Source: Dentipellis sp. KUC8613 (lineage: Eukaryota > Basidiomycota > Agaricomycetes > Russulales > Hericiaceae). Taken from it: a DNA stretch of 64,000 bases. Below the pieces are notes generated by a model. That model saw only the letters and a program-made list of their open reading frames with translations. It searched no databases and was not told the origin of the DNA. The DNA lies in contig NSJX01000002.1 in NCBI GenBank assembly GCA_002286715.1, forward strand, positions 1,521,609-1,585,608, written 5' to 3'. Both the position numbers and the translations under genes were made by a program. Of this stretch, positions 10,547 to 23,499 are shown in pieces. Positions within the stretch are counted from its first letter, which is position 1. The number at the start of each line of letters is the position of its first letter.

Positions 10547-13500
10547 ATGACCTCCCAGGCCACCCCGAACGGCAGCGCTGCTGGCGCGATCACGACCCGA
10601 CCCCTCGTTATCCACGTCGGGCAGACTAGAGTACGCATATATGCGCCTGTCTCCACGTATTTTCGTGCTTTGACTGACATTTCACGTTTTTCGCAGGTTT
10701 CGATCCCCGTGTCGACAGAGACCGACCAGTGGATCGCCGCGGAGGTGCTCAGAGACGACTTTGTCCACTCGCAGAACGTCCAGGACACCATAGACAACAC
10801 CTTAGAGCTTGATGAAGATAAGATACACGCGACTATAGAGCTGCATGCACGTTTCCTGGCCTTTACGGCGGAACGTGTCCGCCTCGAGGACGGTGCACCT
10901 ACGCACAAGGCCAGCCTCGCGGTCCTCCTTGAGGCCGTCACAAACTTCGGCGCGTCCTACCTTGCCGATATCGATCTTCACTCCCTCGTGGCCGCGTTTG
11001 GCGTCGACGCGCGCAAGACGGTCCTCGCGGCGTTCTACAGCGCGTACGCGACCCTCCAGCAGTACAACGTTCCGGGCATCCCGAGCCTTCCGACCCCCGC
11101 GCTTCTCAGCGCCGTGGAGGAGGGCAGCGCGTCCACGTACGCGCTTTTCGGCGGCCAGGGCATCAACGAGGTCTACTTTGACGAACTCCAGAACCTTTAC
11201 GAGATCTACCGCCCCTACGTCGAGTCCTTCATCCAGGTCGCAGTCGCGACCGTCCTGAAGCCGCTCGCTGACGCGCACCAGTCGACCTCCTACTACAGCC
11301 ACGGCCTCGACGTGCTCGCCTGGCTCAGCGGCGCGTCCCCCCGTCCCCCCGTGTCCTACTTCGCATCGATTCCCGTCTCTTTCCCTCTCATCGGTCTCAC
11401 GCAATTCATCCTCTATCTTATTGTTGCACGGGTTTCTGGACTTTCTCCCGCTCAGCTGCGCGAGCATATCGCCGGCGCGACGGGCCACTCTCAGGGTCTT
11501 ATCACGGCCATTGCGGTCTCCGCGTCGACCGACGACGAGTCGTTTGTCAAGAACGCGGCCAAGGCGCTCCAATGGCTTTTCTACATGGGTCTCCGCGGGC
11601 AACAAGCGTTCCCCGTGCTCGCGATCGAGCCGAGCATCGTCGAGGACGCGATTGAGGGCGGCGAGGGCGCGCCCTCGCCCATGCTGACCGTCGCGGGTCT
11701 GCCCCTCAAGGACCTCGAGTCGCACATCACCAAGACGAACAAGCACCTCCCGGCGAACTCGCAGCTGCAGATCTCGCTCTTCAACGCGCCGAAGGTGTTT
11801 GTCGTCACGGGCCCGCCGCGCGCGCTGTACGGCCTCGTCACGAGCCTCAGGAAGATCAGGGCGCCGAGCGGCGTCGACCAGAGCAAGACGCCGTTCTCGC
11901 AGCGCAAGCCTGTGTTTAGCGTGCGGTTCTTGGTTGTCGCGGTGCCATACCACAGCGATTACTTGAAGGATGCCGCGGACAAGGTTTGCACTGAGGACCT
12001 GAAGGGCGAGGAGCTGTGGACCCCGGCGGACCTGGTTATCCCTGTTTTCAACACTGAGGATGGTGCGTATCACGTTTCGTGACAAGTGGCAATTTCGCTG
12101 ACTATATGCGCGTTTTTTTTGTAGGCTCTGACCTCCGCGGGCTGAAGACGTCGCTTACGCGTTCTCTGTGCGACCAGGTCTTCACCTCGCCCATCCACTG
12201 GACGAAGGCGACCGACTTCCCGGAGACTGCGACCCATGCGATCGACTTTGGTCCCGGTGGTATCAGCGGTATTGGTCCGATGACGGCGCGCAACCTCGAT
12301 GGCCGTGGCGTTCGCGTCATTGTTGCGGGCGACCGCGGCAAGGGCGACGCTGAGCTGTTCTCGGTTCGCGGAATCAAGTACGAGCAGTCGTGGGTCAAGA
12401 AGTACTCGCCCGCGCTCGCGAAGACGAGGTAAACATTTTTCGCTTCCGAGTTTACTTGCACGCGACTAACAATTGTTCCAGCGATGGCAAGATTCACATT
12501 GACACTCCGTTCACCCGCCTGCTCGGCAAGCCCCCGATTATGGTCGCTGGTATGACGCCCACAACTGTCAAGGCTGGGTTCGTCTCCGCCATCCTCAGCG
12601 CCGGCTACCATGTCGAGCTCGCAGGTGGAGGCCACTACTCGCCCGCCGCTCTGCGCGCCAAGGTCGCAGAGATCCAGAGCAAGATTCCCGCCGGTGTTGG
12701 TATCACGCTGAACTCGCTCTACATCAACCCGCGCCAGTTCGGCTTCCAGTTCCCGCTCTGGCAGGAGATGCGCAAGGAGGGCCTCCCCGTCGAGGGCTTC
12801 TGTGTCGCCGCCGGTATCCCGACCACTGAGAAGGCCGCTGAGATCATTGAGGGCCTCACCAACGCCGGCATCCGCCACGTCTCGTTCAAGCCTGGCTCCG
12901 TCGACGGTATCCGCCAGGTCGTCAACATCGCCTCTGCCAACCCCCACTTCCCGATCATTCTCCAGTGGACCGGCGGTCGTGCGGGTGGTCACCACTCTTG
13001 CGAGGACTTCCACCAGCCCATTCTCTCGACGTACTCGTCGATTCGCCAGCACAGCAACATTTGCCTTGTTGGTGGTTCTGGGTTCGGTGGTGCCGAGGAT
13101 GTCTGGCCTTACCTTACTGGTGACTGGTCGAAGGAGTTCGGCGTGCAGCCCATGCCGTTCGATGGTTTCCTCTTCGCGTCCCGTGTCATGGTCGCGAAGG
13201 AGGCACACACCTCTTCCTCCGTCAAGGACCTCATCGTCGCCGCGGCTGGTGTCGACGACGCGAAGTGGGAGGGTACCTACGCCAAGGAGACCGGCGGCAT
13301 TCTCACCGTGCGCTCCGAGCTCGGCGAGCCCATCCACAAGATCGCCACTCGCGCCGTCAAGCTCTGGAAGGAGTTCGACGACACCGTGTTCAAGCTGCCC
13401 CGCGAGAAGCGCGAGGCGTGGCTCAAGGAGCGCCGCGCGGACGTCATCAAGAAGCTCAACCGCGACTTCTCCAAGCCGTGGTTCGGGTGGAAGAAGGACG

Positions 13501-16500
13501 GCTCCGTGGTCGAGGACATCGGCGACATGACCTACGAGGAGACGGTACTCCGCCTCGTGCGCCTGATGTACGTCGCGCACGAGGAGCGCTGGGTCGACCT
13601 GTCGCTGCGCAACATGACAGGTGACTGGTTGAGGCGTGTGGAGGAGCGCTTTGCGGGTGTCAATGGCGGTGCGCCGAAGGCGTCCATCCTGCAGTCGTTC
13701 ACCTCCCTCGACAAGCCGGCCGCGTTCATTGAGGAGTTCTTCAAGGCGTACCCTCTTGCGACCGAGCAGCTGCTCGCGTCCGAGGACAAGGCGTACTTCA
13801 TGAACATTGCGCAGAGGCCTGGTCAGAAGCCGGTGCCGTTCATCCCTGTGTTGGATGCCTCCTTCGAGGTCTGGTTCAAGAAGGTGCGCGTTTTTCATTG
13901 AGTCTAGACTTGCAGCTTACAACTGTTTATAGGACTCTCTCTGGGCTGCTGAGGACATCGAGGCCGTCTTCGACCAGGACCCGCAGCGCGTCTGCATTCT
14001 CCAGGGTCCCGTTGCCGTCAAGCACTCGAAAGTGAAGGACGAGCCTATCAAGGACATGCTCGACAACATCACGTCCATCCTTACCTCCAAGCTTCTCGAG
14101 CGCGTGTATGGCGGTGATGTCTCCAAGGTCCCCGTCATTGACTACCTCGGCACGAAGCCCGGCGACATCACTCCCGTCGCCGGCACTGAGGTGTCGCAGG
14201 ACGGCAACGAGGTCACCATCGCTGTCGGCAGCACCGTCCCTGAGAAGGCGGCGTGGCTCGACTTCCTTGCGGGCTCTGAGCTCAATTGGTGGAGGGCACT
14301 CATCTCGTCCTCCATCATCATTCAGGGCACCGCATTCGTCGAGAACCCCATCCGTCGCCTCTTCTCTCCCCGCGCCGGCCAGAAGATCGTCCTTCAGCTT
14401 GAGAATGGCACCCCCACTAAGGTCACACTTTACGGTGCCGCCCGCTCGCACGGCGTGCACAAGCCCGACTTCAAGGCTGTCGAGGTTGCGTACGAGCCTA
14501 AGACGCATACCATCGGTGTTACGCTCTTCGAGGACCGCCGCGACGTCTCTGTTGCGCTCCAGCTCCAGTTCAAGTACGAGCCGTCGCAGCCATATGTCCC
14601 CATCCACGAGGTCGCGGAGGGCCGCAACAAGCGCATCAAGGACTTCTACTGGCGCCTGTGGTTCGGCGACAACGAGGCGCTCCCCGCGCTTGACGTGCGT
14701 ACCAAGTTCACCGGCCCCGAGGTCACCATCTCTGCCAGCGACGTCGAGACGTTCTGCGATGTGGTCGGCAACCAGCAGGAGGCTTACAAGGCGACGCGCT
14801 CCGCTGAGGTCCAGGCGCCTCTGGACTTTGCCATCGTCACCGGCTGGCAGGCGATCATGAAGGCGATCTTCCCCGAGTCCGTCGACGGCGACCTCCTCAA
14901 GCTCGTGCACCTGTCCAACGGCTTCAAGCTCGTCCCTGGCGCGAAGCCCCTCAAGGCTGGCGACAAGTGCCAGGCTGAGGCCCAGGTCACCGCAGTCACC
15001 AACAGCGACGCCGGTAAGACCGTCAAGGCGCGTGGCTACATCCTTGTCGATGGCAAACCTGTTATCGAGGTTTCCTCCTCGTTCCTGTACCGTGGCCGCT
15101 TCACCGACTACGAGAACACCTTCGAGGTCGTGGAGGAGCCAGACTACCTCGTCGAACTCCCGAACGACGCAGCGGTCGGTGTCCTCCAGTCGAAGGAGTG
15201 GTTCGAGTGGGACGACGAGACGAAGCCGCTCCAGGCGGGCACCGCGCTTATCTTCCGCCTGAAGTCGGAGGTCACATACAAGTGCAAGGTCAACTACCGC
15301 TCTGTCTCCGTCGCCGGCGACGTCTTCGTCCGCGACCAGCTCAAGCGCCTCGTCAAGGTCGGCTCCGTCGAGTTCGAGCGCGACGATTCCCAGGGCAACC
15401 CCGTCGTCGCGTACCTCCAGCGCAATGGCGCGCCTCAGGGCCTCCCGACTCCCCTCGCGAATGACGGCTACACGCTCACGAAGTCGGATGCGACGTTTAC
15501 GTCTCCTCTTACCAACGAGCCGTACTCCAAGATTTCGGGCGATTTCAACCCCATCCACATCAACCCGTACTTCGCGGACTACGCTGCGCTGCCTGGCACC
15601 ATCACCCATGGTATGTGGTCTAGCGCTGCGACTCGTCGCTTCGTCGAGACCGTCGTCGCTCAGGGTCACCCCGAACGCGTTCACTCGTAAGTTGTCGACG
15701 CCACTGTTGTTGCTTTCTTTCTTTTTGACATGGTTTGCAGGTACGATGTTGCTTTCGTCGGCATGATCCTCCCCGGCGAGCAGCTCTCCGTGAAGATTAG
15801 GCACATCGCGATGCGCGATGGAAACATGGTCGTCAAGGTCGAGACCACCAACGAGCGTGGCGAGAAGGTCCTCGAGGGTAACGCGGAGGTCGCTCAGCCC
15901 ACCACGGTCTACGTCTTCACTGGCCAGGGCTCGCAGGAGCCTGGTATGGGTATGGACCTGTACAACAACTCTCCCGCTGCTCGCGCCGTCTGGGAGGGTG
16001 CCGATGCCCACTTGCTCGCCGTCTACGGCTTCTCTATTGTCGAGATTGTCAAGGACAACCCCAAGGAGAAGACGATCCACTTCGGTGGTATCAAGGGTCA
16101 GGCCATCCGCCAACGCTACATGGACATGACCTACGACACCATGGACAAGGACGGCAACGTCAAGACGCTCCCCCTCTTCGCCGACATCAACGTCCGCACG
16201 CCCCAGTACACCTTCAGCCACCCGTCTGGTTTGCTCTTCGCGACCCAGTTCGCGCAGATCGCGCTCGTCGTGACTGAAAGGGCCGCCTTCGAAGACATGC
16301 GCTCGAAGGGCTTCGTCCAGCGCGACTGCGCCTTCGCCGGCCACTCGCTCGGAGAGTACTCCGCGCTCGCGTCCATCGCTGACGTTCTCCCCATCTCGTC
16401 GCTCGTTGATGTCGTGTTCTACCGTGGTATCACCATGCAGCGCGCTGTCGAGCGCGATGCGCAGAACCGCTCGAACTACGCGATGTGTGCCGTCAACCCG

Positions 16501-19500
16501 AGCCGTATCTCGAAGACCTTCAATGACGCGGCGCTCCGTGAGGTCGTCGACACTATTGCGCACCGCTCTGATTGCCTCCTCGAGATTGTCAATTTCAACG
16601 TTGAGGGTCAACAATACGTCTGCGCTGGCGAGTTGGTTGCGCTCCAGGCACTCACCAACGTCCTGAACTACCTCAAGGTCGAGAAGGTAGACATTGCTAA
16701 GGTAAGCTGCGCAGCGTCCGTCCTTCATCCAACATGAGCTTATTTGCAACATCTTTGTAGTTGACGAATACCTTCGGCATTGACAAGGTGAAGGAGATGC
16801 TCGGCGAGATCGTCGACAGCTGTTTCCAGCGCGCGCAAGAGCAGCAGAAGGCGGAGGGCTACATCAAGCTCGAGCGTGGCTTCGCCACGATCCCCCTCCC
16901 GGGTATCGACGTGCCCTTCCACTCCCGCTACCTCTGGGCCGGTGTCATGCCTTTCAGGGCTTGTGAGTCTCCCCCTTCTCCAAGGCCTTTATATCTTCCT
17001 TACGTTCCTTCCAGACCTCTCGAAGAAGATCAATGCTGCTCACCTCAATCCCGACATGCTTGAGGGCAAGTACGTGCCTAACCTGATCGCCCGTCCCTTC
17101 GCCGTCACCAAGGAGTACACCCAACTCATTTATGACCAAACCTCGTCGCCTCGTCTCTCGAAGGTGCTGAAGGTCTGGGATGAGGAACACTGGGGCGATA
17201 TTGAGCACCGTCAGAAGCTCGCCTACACCATCCTCGTCGAGCTCCTTGCATACCAGTTCGCCTCTCCCGTGCGTTGGATCGAGACCCAGGACTTGCTCTT
17301 CACGTCCTACAAGTTTGAGAGGTTCGTCGAGATCGGCCCTTCGCCTACGCTCACTGGCATGGCTACGCGTACCCTCAAGGCCAAGTACGAGACCGAGGAC
17401 GACTCTGTCAGCCACTCCCGCACCATCCTTTGCCACGCCAAGAACGGCAAGGAGATCTACTACCAGTTCGAGGATGAGGCTGAGGCTCCCGCCGAAGCTG
17501 AGGCAAGCTCCCAGAGCGCGCCTGCTGCTGCTGCCGCACCCACCCCTGCAGCGGTCGCGGCTCCTGTTGCGGCGCCTTCGGGCCCTGTTGCGAGCATCGA
17601 CGACGTACCCGTCAAGGCTACCGATATCCTGGCGACCATTGTTGCGCAGAAGCTCAAGAAGAAGATCGAGGAGATTCCGCTTTCCAAGTCCATCAAGGAC
17701 CTCGTCGGCGGCAAGTCGACGCTGCAGAACGAGATCCTCGGTGACCTCCAGATGGAGTTCACTTCTGCGCCCGAGAAGGGTGAGGAGCTTCCTCTCGAGG
17801 AACTCGGGTCCGCTCTCGCAATGGGCCACTCTGGCTCTCTCGGCAAGTATACCACTGGTCTCATCTCCCGCATGGTTGGCGGCAAGATGCCTGGTGGCTT
17901 CAACCTCTCTGCCATCAAGGGTCACCTTGCGAAGACGTGGGGTCTCGGTCCCTCTCGTGCCGACGCCATTTTGTTGCTCGGTACCACTATGGAACCCCCG
18001 AAGCGTCTCGGTTCTGAGGCTGAGGGTAAGGCATGGCTTGATAGCGTTGCCGCAGTGTACGCGTCGCGTGCGGGCATCTCTCTCTCATCGGGTGCTGCCG
18101 CTGGTGGAGGTGGAGGAGGCGCGGGTGGCGCCGTCATCAACAGCGAGGAATTCCTCAAGTTCCAGGCCGAGCAGGAGCAGTTTGCCGCTCAGCACGTCGA
18201 GCTCTACATGCGCTACCTCAAGCGCGACTCGCGAGCCGGTGAGATTGCTCACGACAAGGAGAAGGTTCACGCCGCGGAGCTCCAGGACAAGCTCGACAAG
18301 ATCGCTCGCGAGCACGGCGATGCCTACATCGACGGCATTCAGCCCGTGTTCGACGTCCTGAAGGCGCGCCACTTCGACTCTTCTTGGAACTGGGTCCGTC
18401 AGGATGCTCTTCTCATGTGGTACGACATTATCTTCGGCCGCCTCACCACCGTCGACCGTGAGATCACCGCTCGCTGCATTGCCATCATGAACAGGGCCGA
18501 CCCGGAGATGATCACCTACATGCAATACGTCATCGACCAGGTCGACCCCGCTCGTGGCGAGACCTACGCCCTGGCGAAGAAGTTCGGCCAGCAGCTGATC
18601 GACAACTGCCGCGAAGTCGTCGGGGAGCCCCCGCTGTACAAAGACGGTGAGTACCTTTTCTATAAGTTTATTGTGCCCGCTGATTGGATGCATTCCTCTA
18701 GTTACGTTCCCTACTGCTCCCCACACGGAGGTCAACGAGAAGGGTGAGATCATCTACTCCGAGGTCGTTCGTGAGAATGTCCGCAAGCTCGAGGCCTACG
18801 TCGAGGAGATGGCTACGTCCGACACGATCTCCGGCACTGTCAACATCCAGAAGATTCAGGACGACGTGCTCAAGCTTTGGAACGTCGTGAAGACCCAGCC
18901 CGAGATCAGTGACGAACAGAAGAACCGGATCAAGGCACTCTACGAGGGCGTTGTGCGCTCTCTGCGCAAGGGCCCCGAGCCTGCTCGCCCCCGCCCAGGC
19001 ACTCCTCGCAGCCGCCGCTCCTCGTCGCAGTTCTTGCGTCCTCAGGTCTCCGGCATCGCTTCCGTCTCTGCCGACAAGGTTCCCCTGCTCCATCTCAAGC
19101 GCAAGGTCGGTGTCAACTGGGAGTACAGCAGCAACTTGACTGGTGTCTACCTCGATGTCCTGCACGAGATCGCGACTTCCGGCACTACGTTCAAAGACAA
19201 GAACGCTCTCCTGACCGGTGTCGGCAAAGGTTCGATTGGTGTCGAGATCCTGAAGGGTCTTCTCTCCGGTGGTGCCCACGTCGTGATTACGACCTCCCGT
19301 TACAGCCGCGCGACCGTCGAGTACTACCAGGGGATCTTCCAGCGCTTCGGTAGCCGCGGCTCTGCGCTCACTGTCGTACCCTTCAACCAGGGCTCTAAGC
19401 AGGACGTCGAGGCGCTTGTCGACTATATCTACGCCACGCTCGGCATGGATCTTGACTACATCCTGCCGTTCGCCGCTGTTCCTGAGAACGGTCGCGAGAT

Positions 19501-22500
19501 CGACGGCTTGGACGACAAGTCGGAGCTTGCCCACCGCATCATGTTGGTGAACCTGCTCCGCCTGCTTGGCGCTGTCAAGTCCAAGAAGGCGAGCCGTCAT
19601 TTTGTCACCCGCCCGACGCAAGTTATCCTGCCCCTGTCGCCCAACCACGGTCTCTTCGGTAACGATGGCTTGTACTCCGAGTCCAAGATCTCCCTGGAGA
19701 CGCTGTTTCAGCGTTGGAATTCGGAGAGCTGGGGCGAGTACCTCTGCCTCGCAGGTGCTGTCATTGGGTATGCCCCTAATATTACTTTTACGACTTGTGG
19801 CTAATGTTATTCCTCAGCTGGACTCGTGGCACCGGTCTCATGGATGCTACGAACACTGTCGCGCAGGACATCGAGTCTCATGGTCTCCGCACGTTCTCTG
19901 CGAAGGAGATGGCCTTCAACATCCTCGGCCTTATGCATCCTCTCTTGTTCAGCATCACTCAAGTCGAGCCGATCTGGGCCGATCTCAGCGGAGGCATGGA
20001 TCGCGTTGCTGACCTCGCCGAGATCACGACTCGCATTCGCACTGCTATCAACAAGAAGAGCGAGCTCCGCCGCGCGATCGCCCGCGACAACTCCGCCGAA
20101 TTCAAGGTCATCAACGGTATTGAGGCTGAGCGCGTCCTGCAGACAGTGAATGTCACTCCTCGCGCTAACTTCCGCTACGAATTCCCCGAGCTTGAGGACG
20201 CCAAGTCGCTGGAGGACCTCGCAAAGCTGCGCGATGTCATCGACCTGGACAAGGTTTGCGTCATCACCGGTTTCGCTGAGGTTGGTCCTTGGGGCAGCTC
20301 GCGTACCCGTTGGGAGATGGAGGCTCGCGGCGAGTTCACGCTCGAGGGCTGCATCGAGATGGCCTGGATGATGGGCTACATCAAGCACTTCGAAGGTCGC
20401 CTCAAGGATGGCACGTTGTACGTTGGCTGGGTCGATGCGAAGACGAACGAGCCTGTCGACGACAAGGACGTCCGTGGCAAGTATGAGAAGGATATCCTCG
20501 CTCACTCTGGTGTTCGTCTCATCGGTAAGTTGCATGGTCCATTTTGGGAAGTGTCTAGCTCATTCTGCTTCAGAGCCCGAGCTCTTCCGTGGTTACGACC
20601 CCAAGCACAAGATCTTCCACCAGGAAGTCGAGCTTACCCACGACTTGGAGCCGCTTGAGGTTTCTGACGCTGAAGCCGAGAAGTTCAAGCTGGAGCACGG
20701 TGATAAGTGCGACATCTGGGCCGGAGAGGGTGGCCAGTGGTTGGTCAAGTTCAAGAAGGGCGCTCGTGTTCTCATTCCCAAGGCCTTCAAGTTCAGCCGC
20801 CAGGTCGCTGGTCAGCTGCCTACGGGCTGGAGCGCCGGACGCTATGGTATTCCCGAGGACATTATCTCGAGGACCGACCGCATGTCATTGTGGGCCTTGG
20901 TCTGCACTGCGGAGGCTCTCAACAACTCGGGTATCACCGACGCCTACGAGCTCTACCAGCACATGCATCCTTCGGAGGTCGGATCCAGTCTTGGATCTGG
21001 TATGGGTGGAGTGGAGTCTCTTGCGAAGATGTTCAAGGATCGCCGTGAGGAGAAGGAGGTGCAGAACGACATTCTGCAGGAGACGTAAGCTCCTTTCCCT
21101 TTCTACCACTCATCCTAGTCCTCATCATTCCCTAGGTTCATCAACACCACTGCTGGTTGGGTCAACCTCCTCCTGCTCTCGTCGAGCGGACCGATCAAGA
21201 TCCCCGTCGGCGCTTGGTGAGAGACCACCTATATTGTTCCGCTAGTGACTATAGCTGACGCCGCATTCAGCGCTACTGCCCTCCAATCCATCGACATCGC
21301 TTGCGACACTATTCTCTCGGGCAAGGCCAAGGTCATGATTGCCGGTGGTTTCGACGACATCTCGGAAGAAGGCTCTTACGAGTTCGCCAACATGAAGGCT
21401 ACTAGCAACTCGGACACTGAGTTCGCTATGGGTCGTGAGCCCACGGAGATGTCTCGCCCGACCACCACCACTCGTTCGGGAGTAAGTTGCTCTGAATCTC
21501 TGGTGTACCCACTTGTCTTACAACGTATCCTCTTTAGTTCATGGAAGCGCAGGGTACTGGTGTACACATCGTCATGAGCGCCAAGACCGCCATCAAGCTT
21601 GGTGCACCCATTCGCGGCGTCATCGGCTTCTCATCCACGTCTACGTGAGTTGTCCTTTAGTTCCGAGGTCCTAGCACGTATTGAAACGTTCCATTTCAGT
21701 GACAAGGCTGGTCGTTCCGTCCCCGCTCCCGGTGTCGGTGCGCTTTCGATTGCTCGCCAAGTCTCATCCAAGTACCCCCTTCCCATCCTCGATATCGCCT
21801 ACCGCTCTCGCCAGCTGGTATTCCGCCGCAAGCAGATTGCAGAGTGGCTTGCCAACGAGCAGGCGCAGCTCAAGGACGAGTTGGAGTACCGCGAGAGTCA
21901 GGGCGACAAGCCCGACCAGGAGTTCTTCGCCACGCGCATTGCGGACATCGAAGCTGAGGCCGCTCGCCAGGAGAAGGATGCTCTCGCCACGTACGGCATG
22001 CTTGAGGGCGCTGATCCCCGCATTGCGCCTCTGCGCCGTGCTCTCGCCGTCTGGGGTCTCACCGCCGATGATATCGGTGTTCTCTCCATCCACGGTACCA
22101 GCACGGGTGCGAACGAGGCTAACGAGACGCACTTGTGGAACGACGTCTTTACCAGAATCGCCCGTACGCCTGGTAACTCGGTCCCCATTATGGCGCAGAA
22201 GAGCCTGTGCGGTCACGCGAAGGGTGGTTCTGCGGCATGGCAGATGGCCGGTCTGTTGCAGAGTGTCGCGAGCGGTATCGTCCCCGGCAACCGCAACAAC
22301 GACAACGTCGACGCCGCGTTCCAGCACTACTCGTACTTGATGTTCCCGTCGAAAACGATCCACACCGATGGTATTCGCGCTGGTGTCATGGTAAGCATTC
22401 AATTTTATACGAAGGCGACACGATCTAATATCATTGGTTAGTCCTCGTTCGGTTTCGGCCAAGTCGGCGGCACTGCTCTTATCATCCACCCTCGTTACCT

Positions 22501-23276
22501 GTTCGGTGCATTGAGCCCTGAGGAGTACGAGTCGTACAAGCTGCGCAACCGCTCGCGCTACTTGCAATCCTACAAGGCCATGACCGAGATGATGATCGCG
22601 CACTCCCTCGTCAAGATCAAGGACGCTCCTCCGTACACGAAGGAGCTCGAGGGCCCCGTCCTCCTGAACTCGCTCGCCCGCACGACGCTGGACAAAAAGA
22701 CCAACAGCTACTCGTTCACTGAGAAGCTGCAGACCGAGTTCAAGCCTGATCTTGCCAATGTCAAGGCTGTCGAGGAGACGCTGAAGGTGGCGCCTGCCAC
22801 TGCCGGTGTCGGTGTTGACCAAGGTATGTCCGATAAAAGATCTTGCGAGCCTCTTGTACTGACGTCCATCTCAGAGCTGATCTCATCTGTGCCTTCGAGC
22901 AACCCGACGTTCGTCGAGCGCAACTTCACCGAGGCTGAGGCTGCGTACTGCCGCGCACAACCGTCCCCTGCATCCTCCTTCGCTGCCCGATGGGTCGGCA
23001 AGGAGGCCGTCTTCAAGTCCCTTGGCGTCGCGTCGAAGGGCGCCGCTGCCGCGATGAAGGACATCGAGATCCTCCCGAACGAGTCGGGCGCGCCGGAAGT
23101 GACCCTCCACGGCGACGCGAAGGCCGCTGCTGAGAGCAAGGGCATTAACAAAATTCACCTGTCGTTGAGCCACTCTGATGTGAGTTTCATCCGCTTGTGA
23201 AGGATTCGGGGTGTTCACTGACCACGACTCCCCTCAGACCGTTGCTATTGCGTTCGCTCAGGCATCTTCTGCATAA
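10547..23276 (+). CDS. FAS: Single-chain fungal type I fatty acid synthase (beta+alpha fusion)
   Basis: This enzyme makes palmitoyl- and stearoyl-CoA from acetyl-CoA, malonyl-CoA and NADPH in the cytosol. It spans 18 exons and 3934 residues. Introns are at 10631-10696, 12063-12124, 12429-12481, 13884-13932, 15687-15740, 16702-16760, 16963-17014, 18647-18701, 19768-19817, 20525-20573, 21085-21135, 21217-21270, 21482-21537, 21645-21699, 22391-22441, 22824-22874 and 23180-23237. Domains in order are: acetyltransferase (GHSQG, Ser about 293); enoyl reductase (about 580-870, [13 protein letters not shown]); dehydratase ([14 protein letters not shown], about 1590); malonyl/palmitoyl transferase ([10 protein letters not shown], Ser about 1839); an Ala/Pro linker; acyl carrier ([12 protein letters not shown], Ser about 2259 as phosphopantetheine site); ketoreductase (YSESK, Tyr about 2893); ketosynthase (GACATA Cys about 3357, His about 3594 and 3635); and phosphopantetheine transferase (about 3810-3934, [13 protein letters not shown]). 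Yeast splits this into Fas1 and Fas2. Here the beta-to-alpha junction lies inside one exon (17015-18646) with no stop. Confidence 0.97.
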
Positions 23277-23306
23277 ATTACTAGTGCTCCTGCTTCACGA
23301 CGAGGA

Positions 23307-23312
23307 AATAAA
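23307..23312 (+). terminator. AATAAA-like polyadenylation signal after FAS
   Basis: AATAAA lies 31 nt past the FAS stop codon, within the 223-bp convergent interval shared with the minus-strand nucleotidyltransferase gene. Position and sequence fit a 3'-end processing signal. The cleavage site cannot be seen. Confidence 0.35.
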
Positions 23313-23499
23313 TGGACTACTCCGGAGGCATATGTTTTGATACCATACGAATTCGTTACGATAGCCTAACCCCGCATTGTTTTTCTTACGCATATCGACT
23401 CGCATACTGTTAAAATAATGAACAATAGATTTCTTTTCGACTTTTAGCTTTGCGTGATTGTCTTCAGCCCACAAAGCTTCCGTCGGAGGAGGCAAGACA

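Noticed and set aside
13927..16752. A 941-codon open frame on the minus strand
   Set aside because: It lies opposite the FAS coding exons and reads as Arg/Val/Asp/Leu-rich sequence without domains. It is an antisense artefact of strong GC3 codon bias. The same holds for the minus-strand frame at 12102-13898.
10547..23276. Two separate FAS genes (beta and alpha)
   Set aside because: The region between the palmitoyl transferase and the carrier domain is one uninterrupted exon (17015-18646) with no stop, promoter-like gap or new start.
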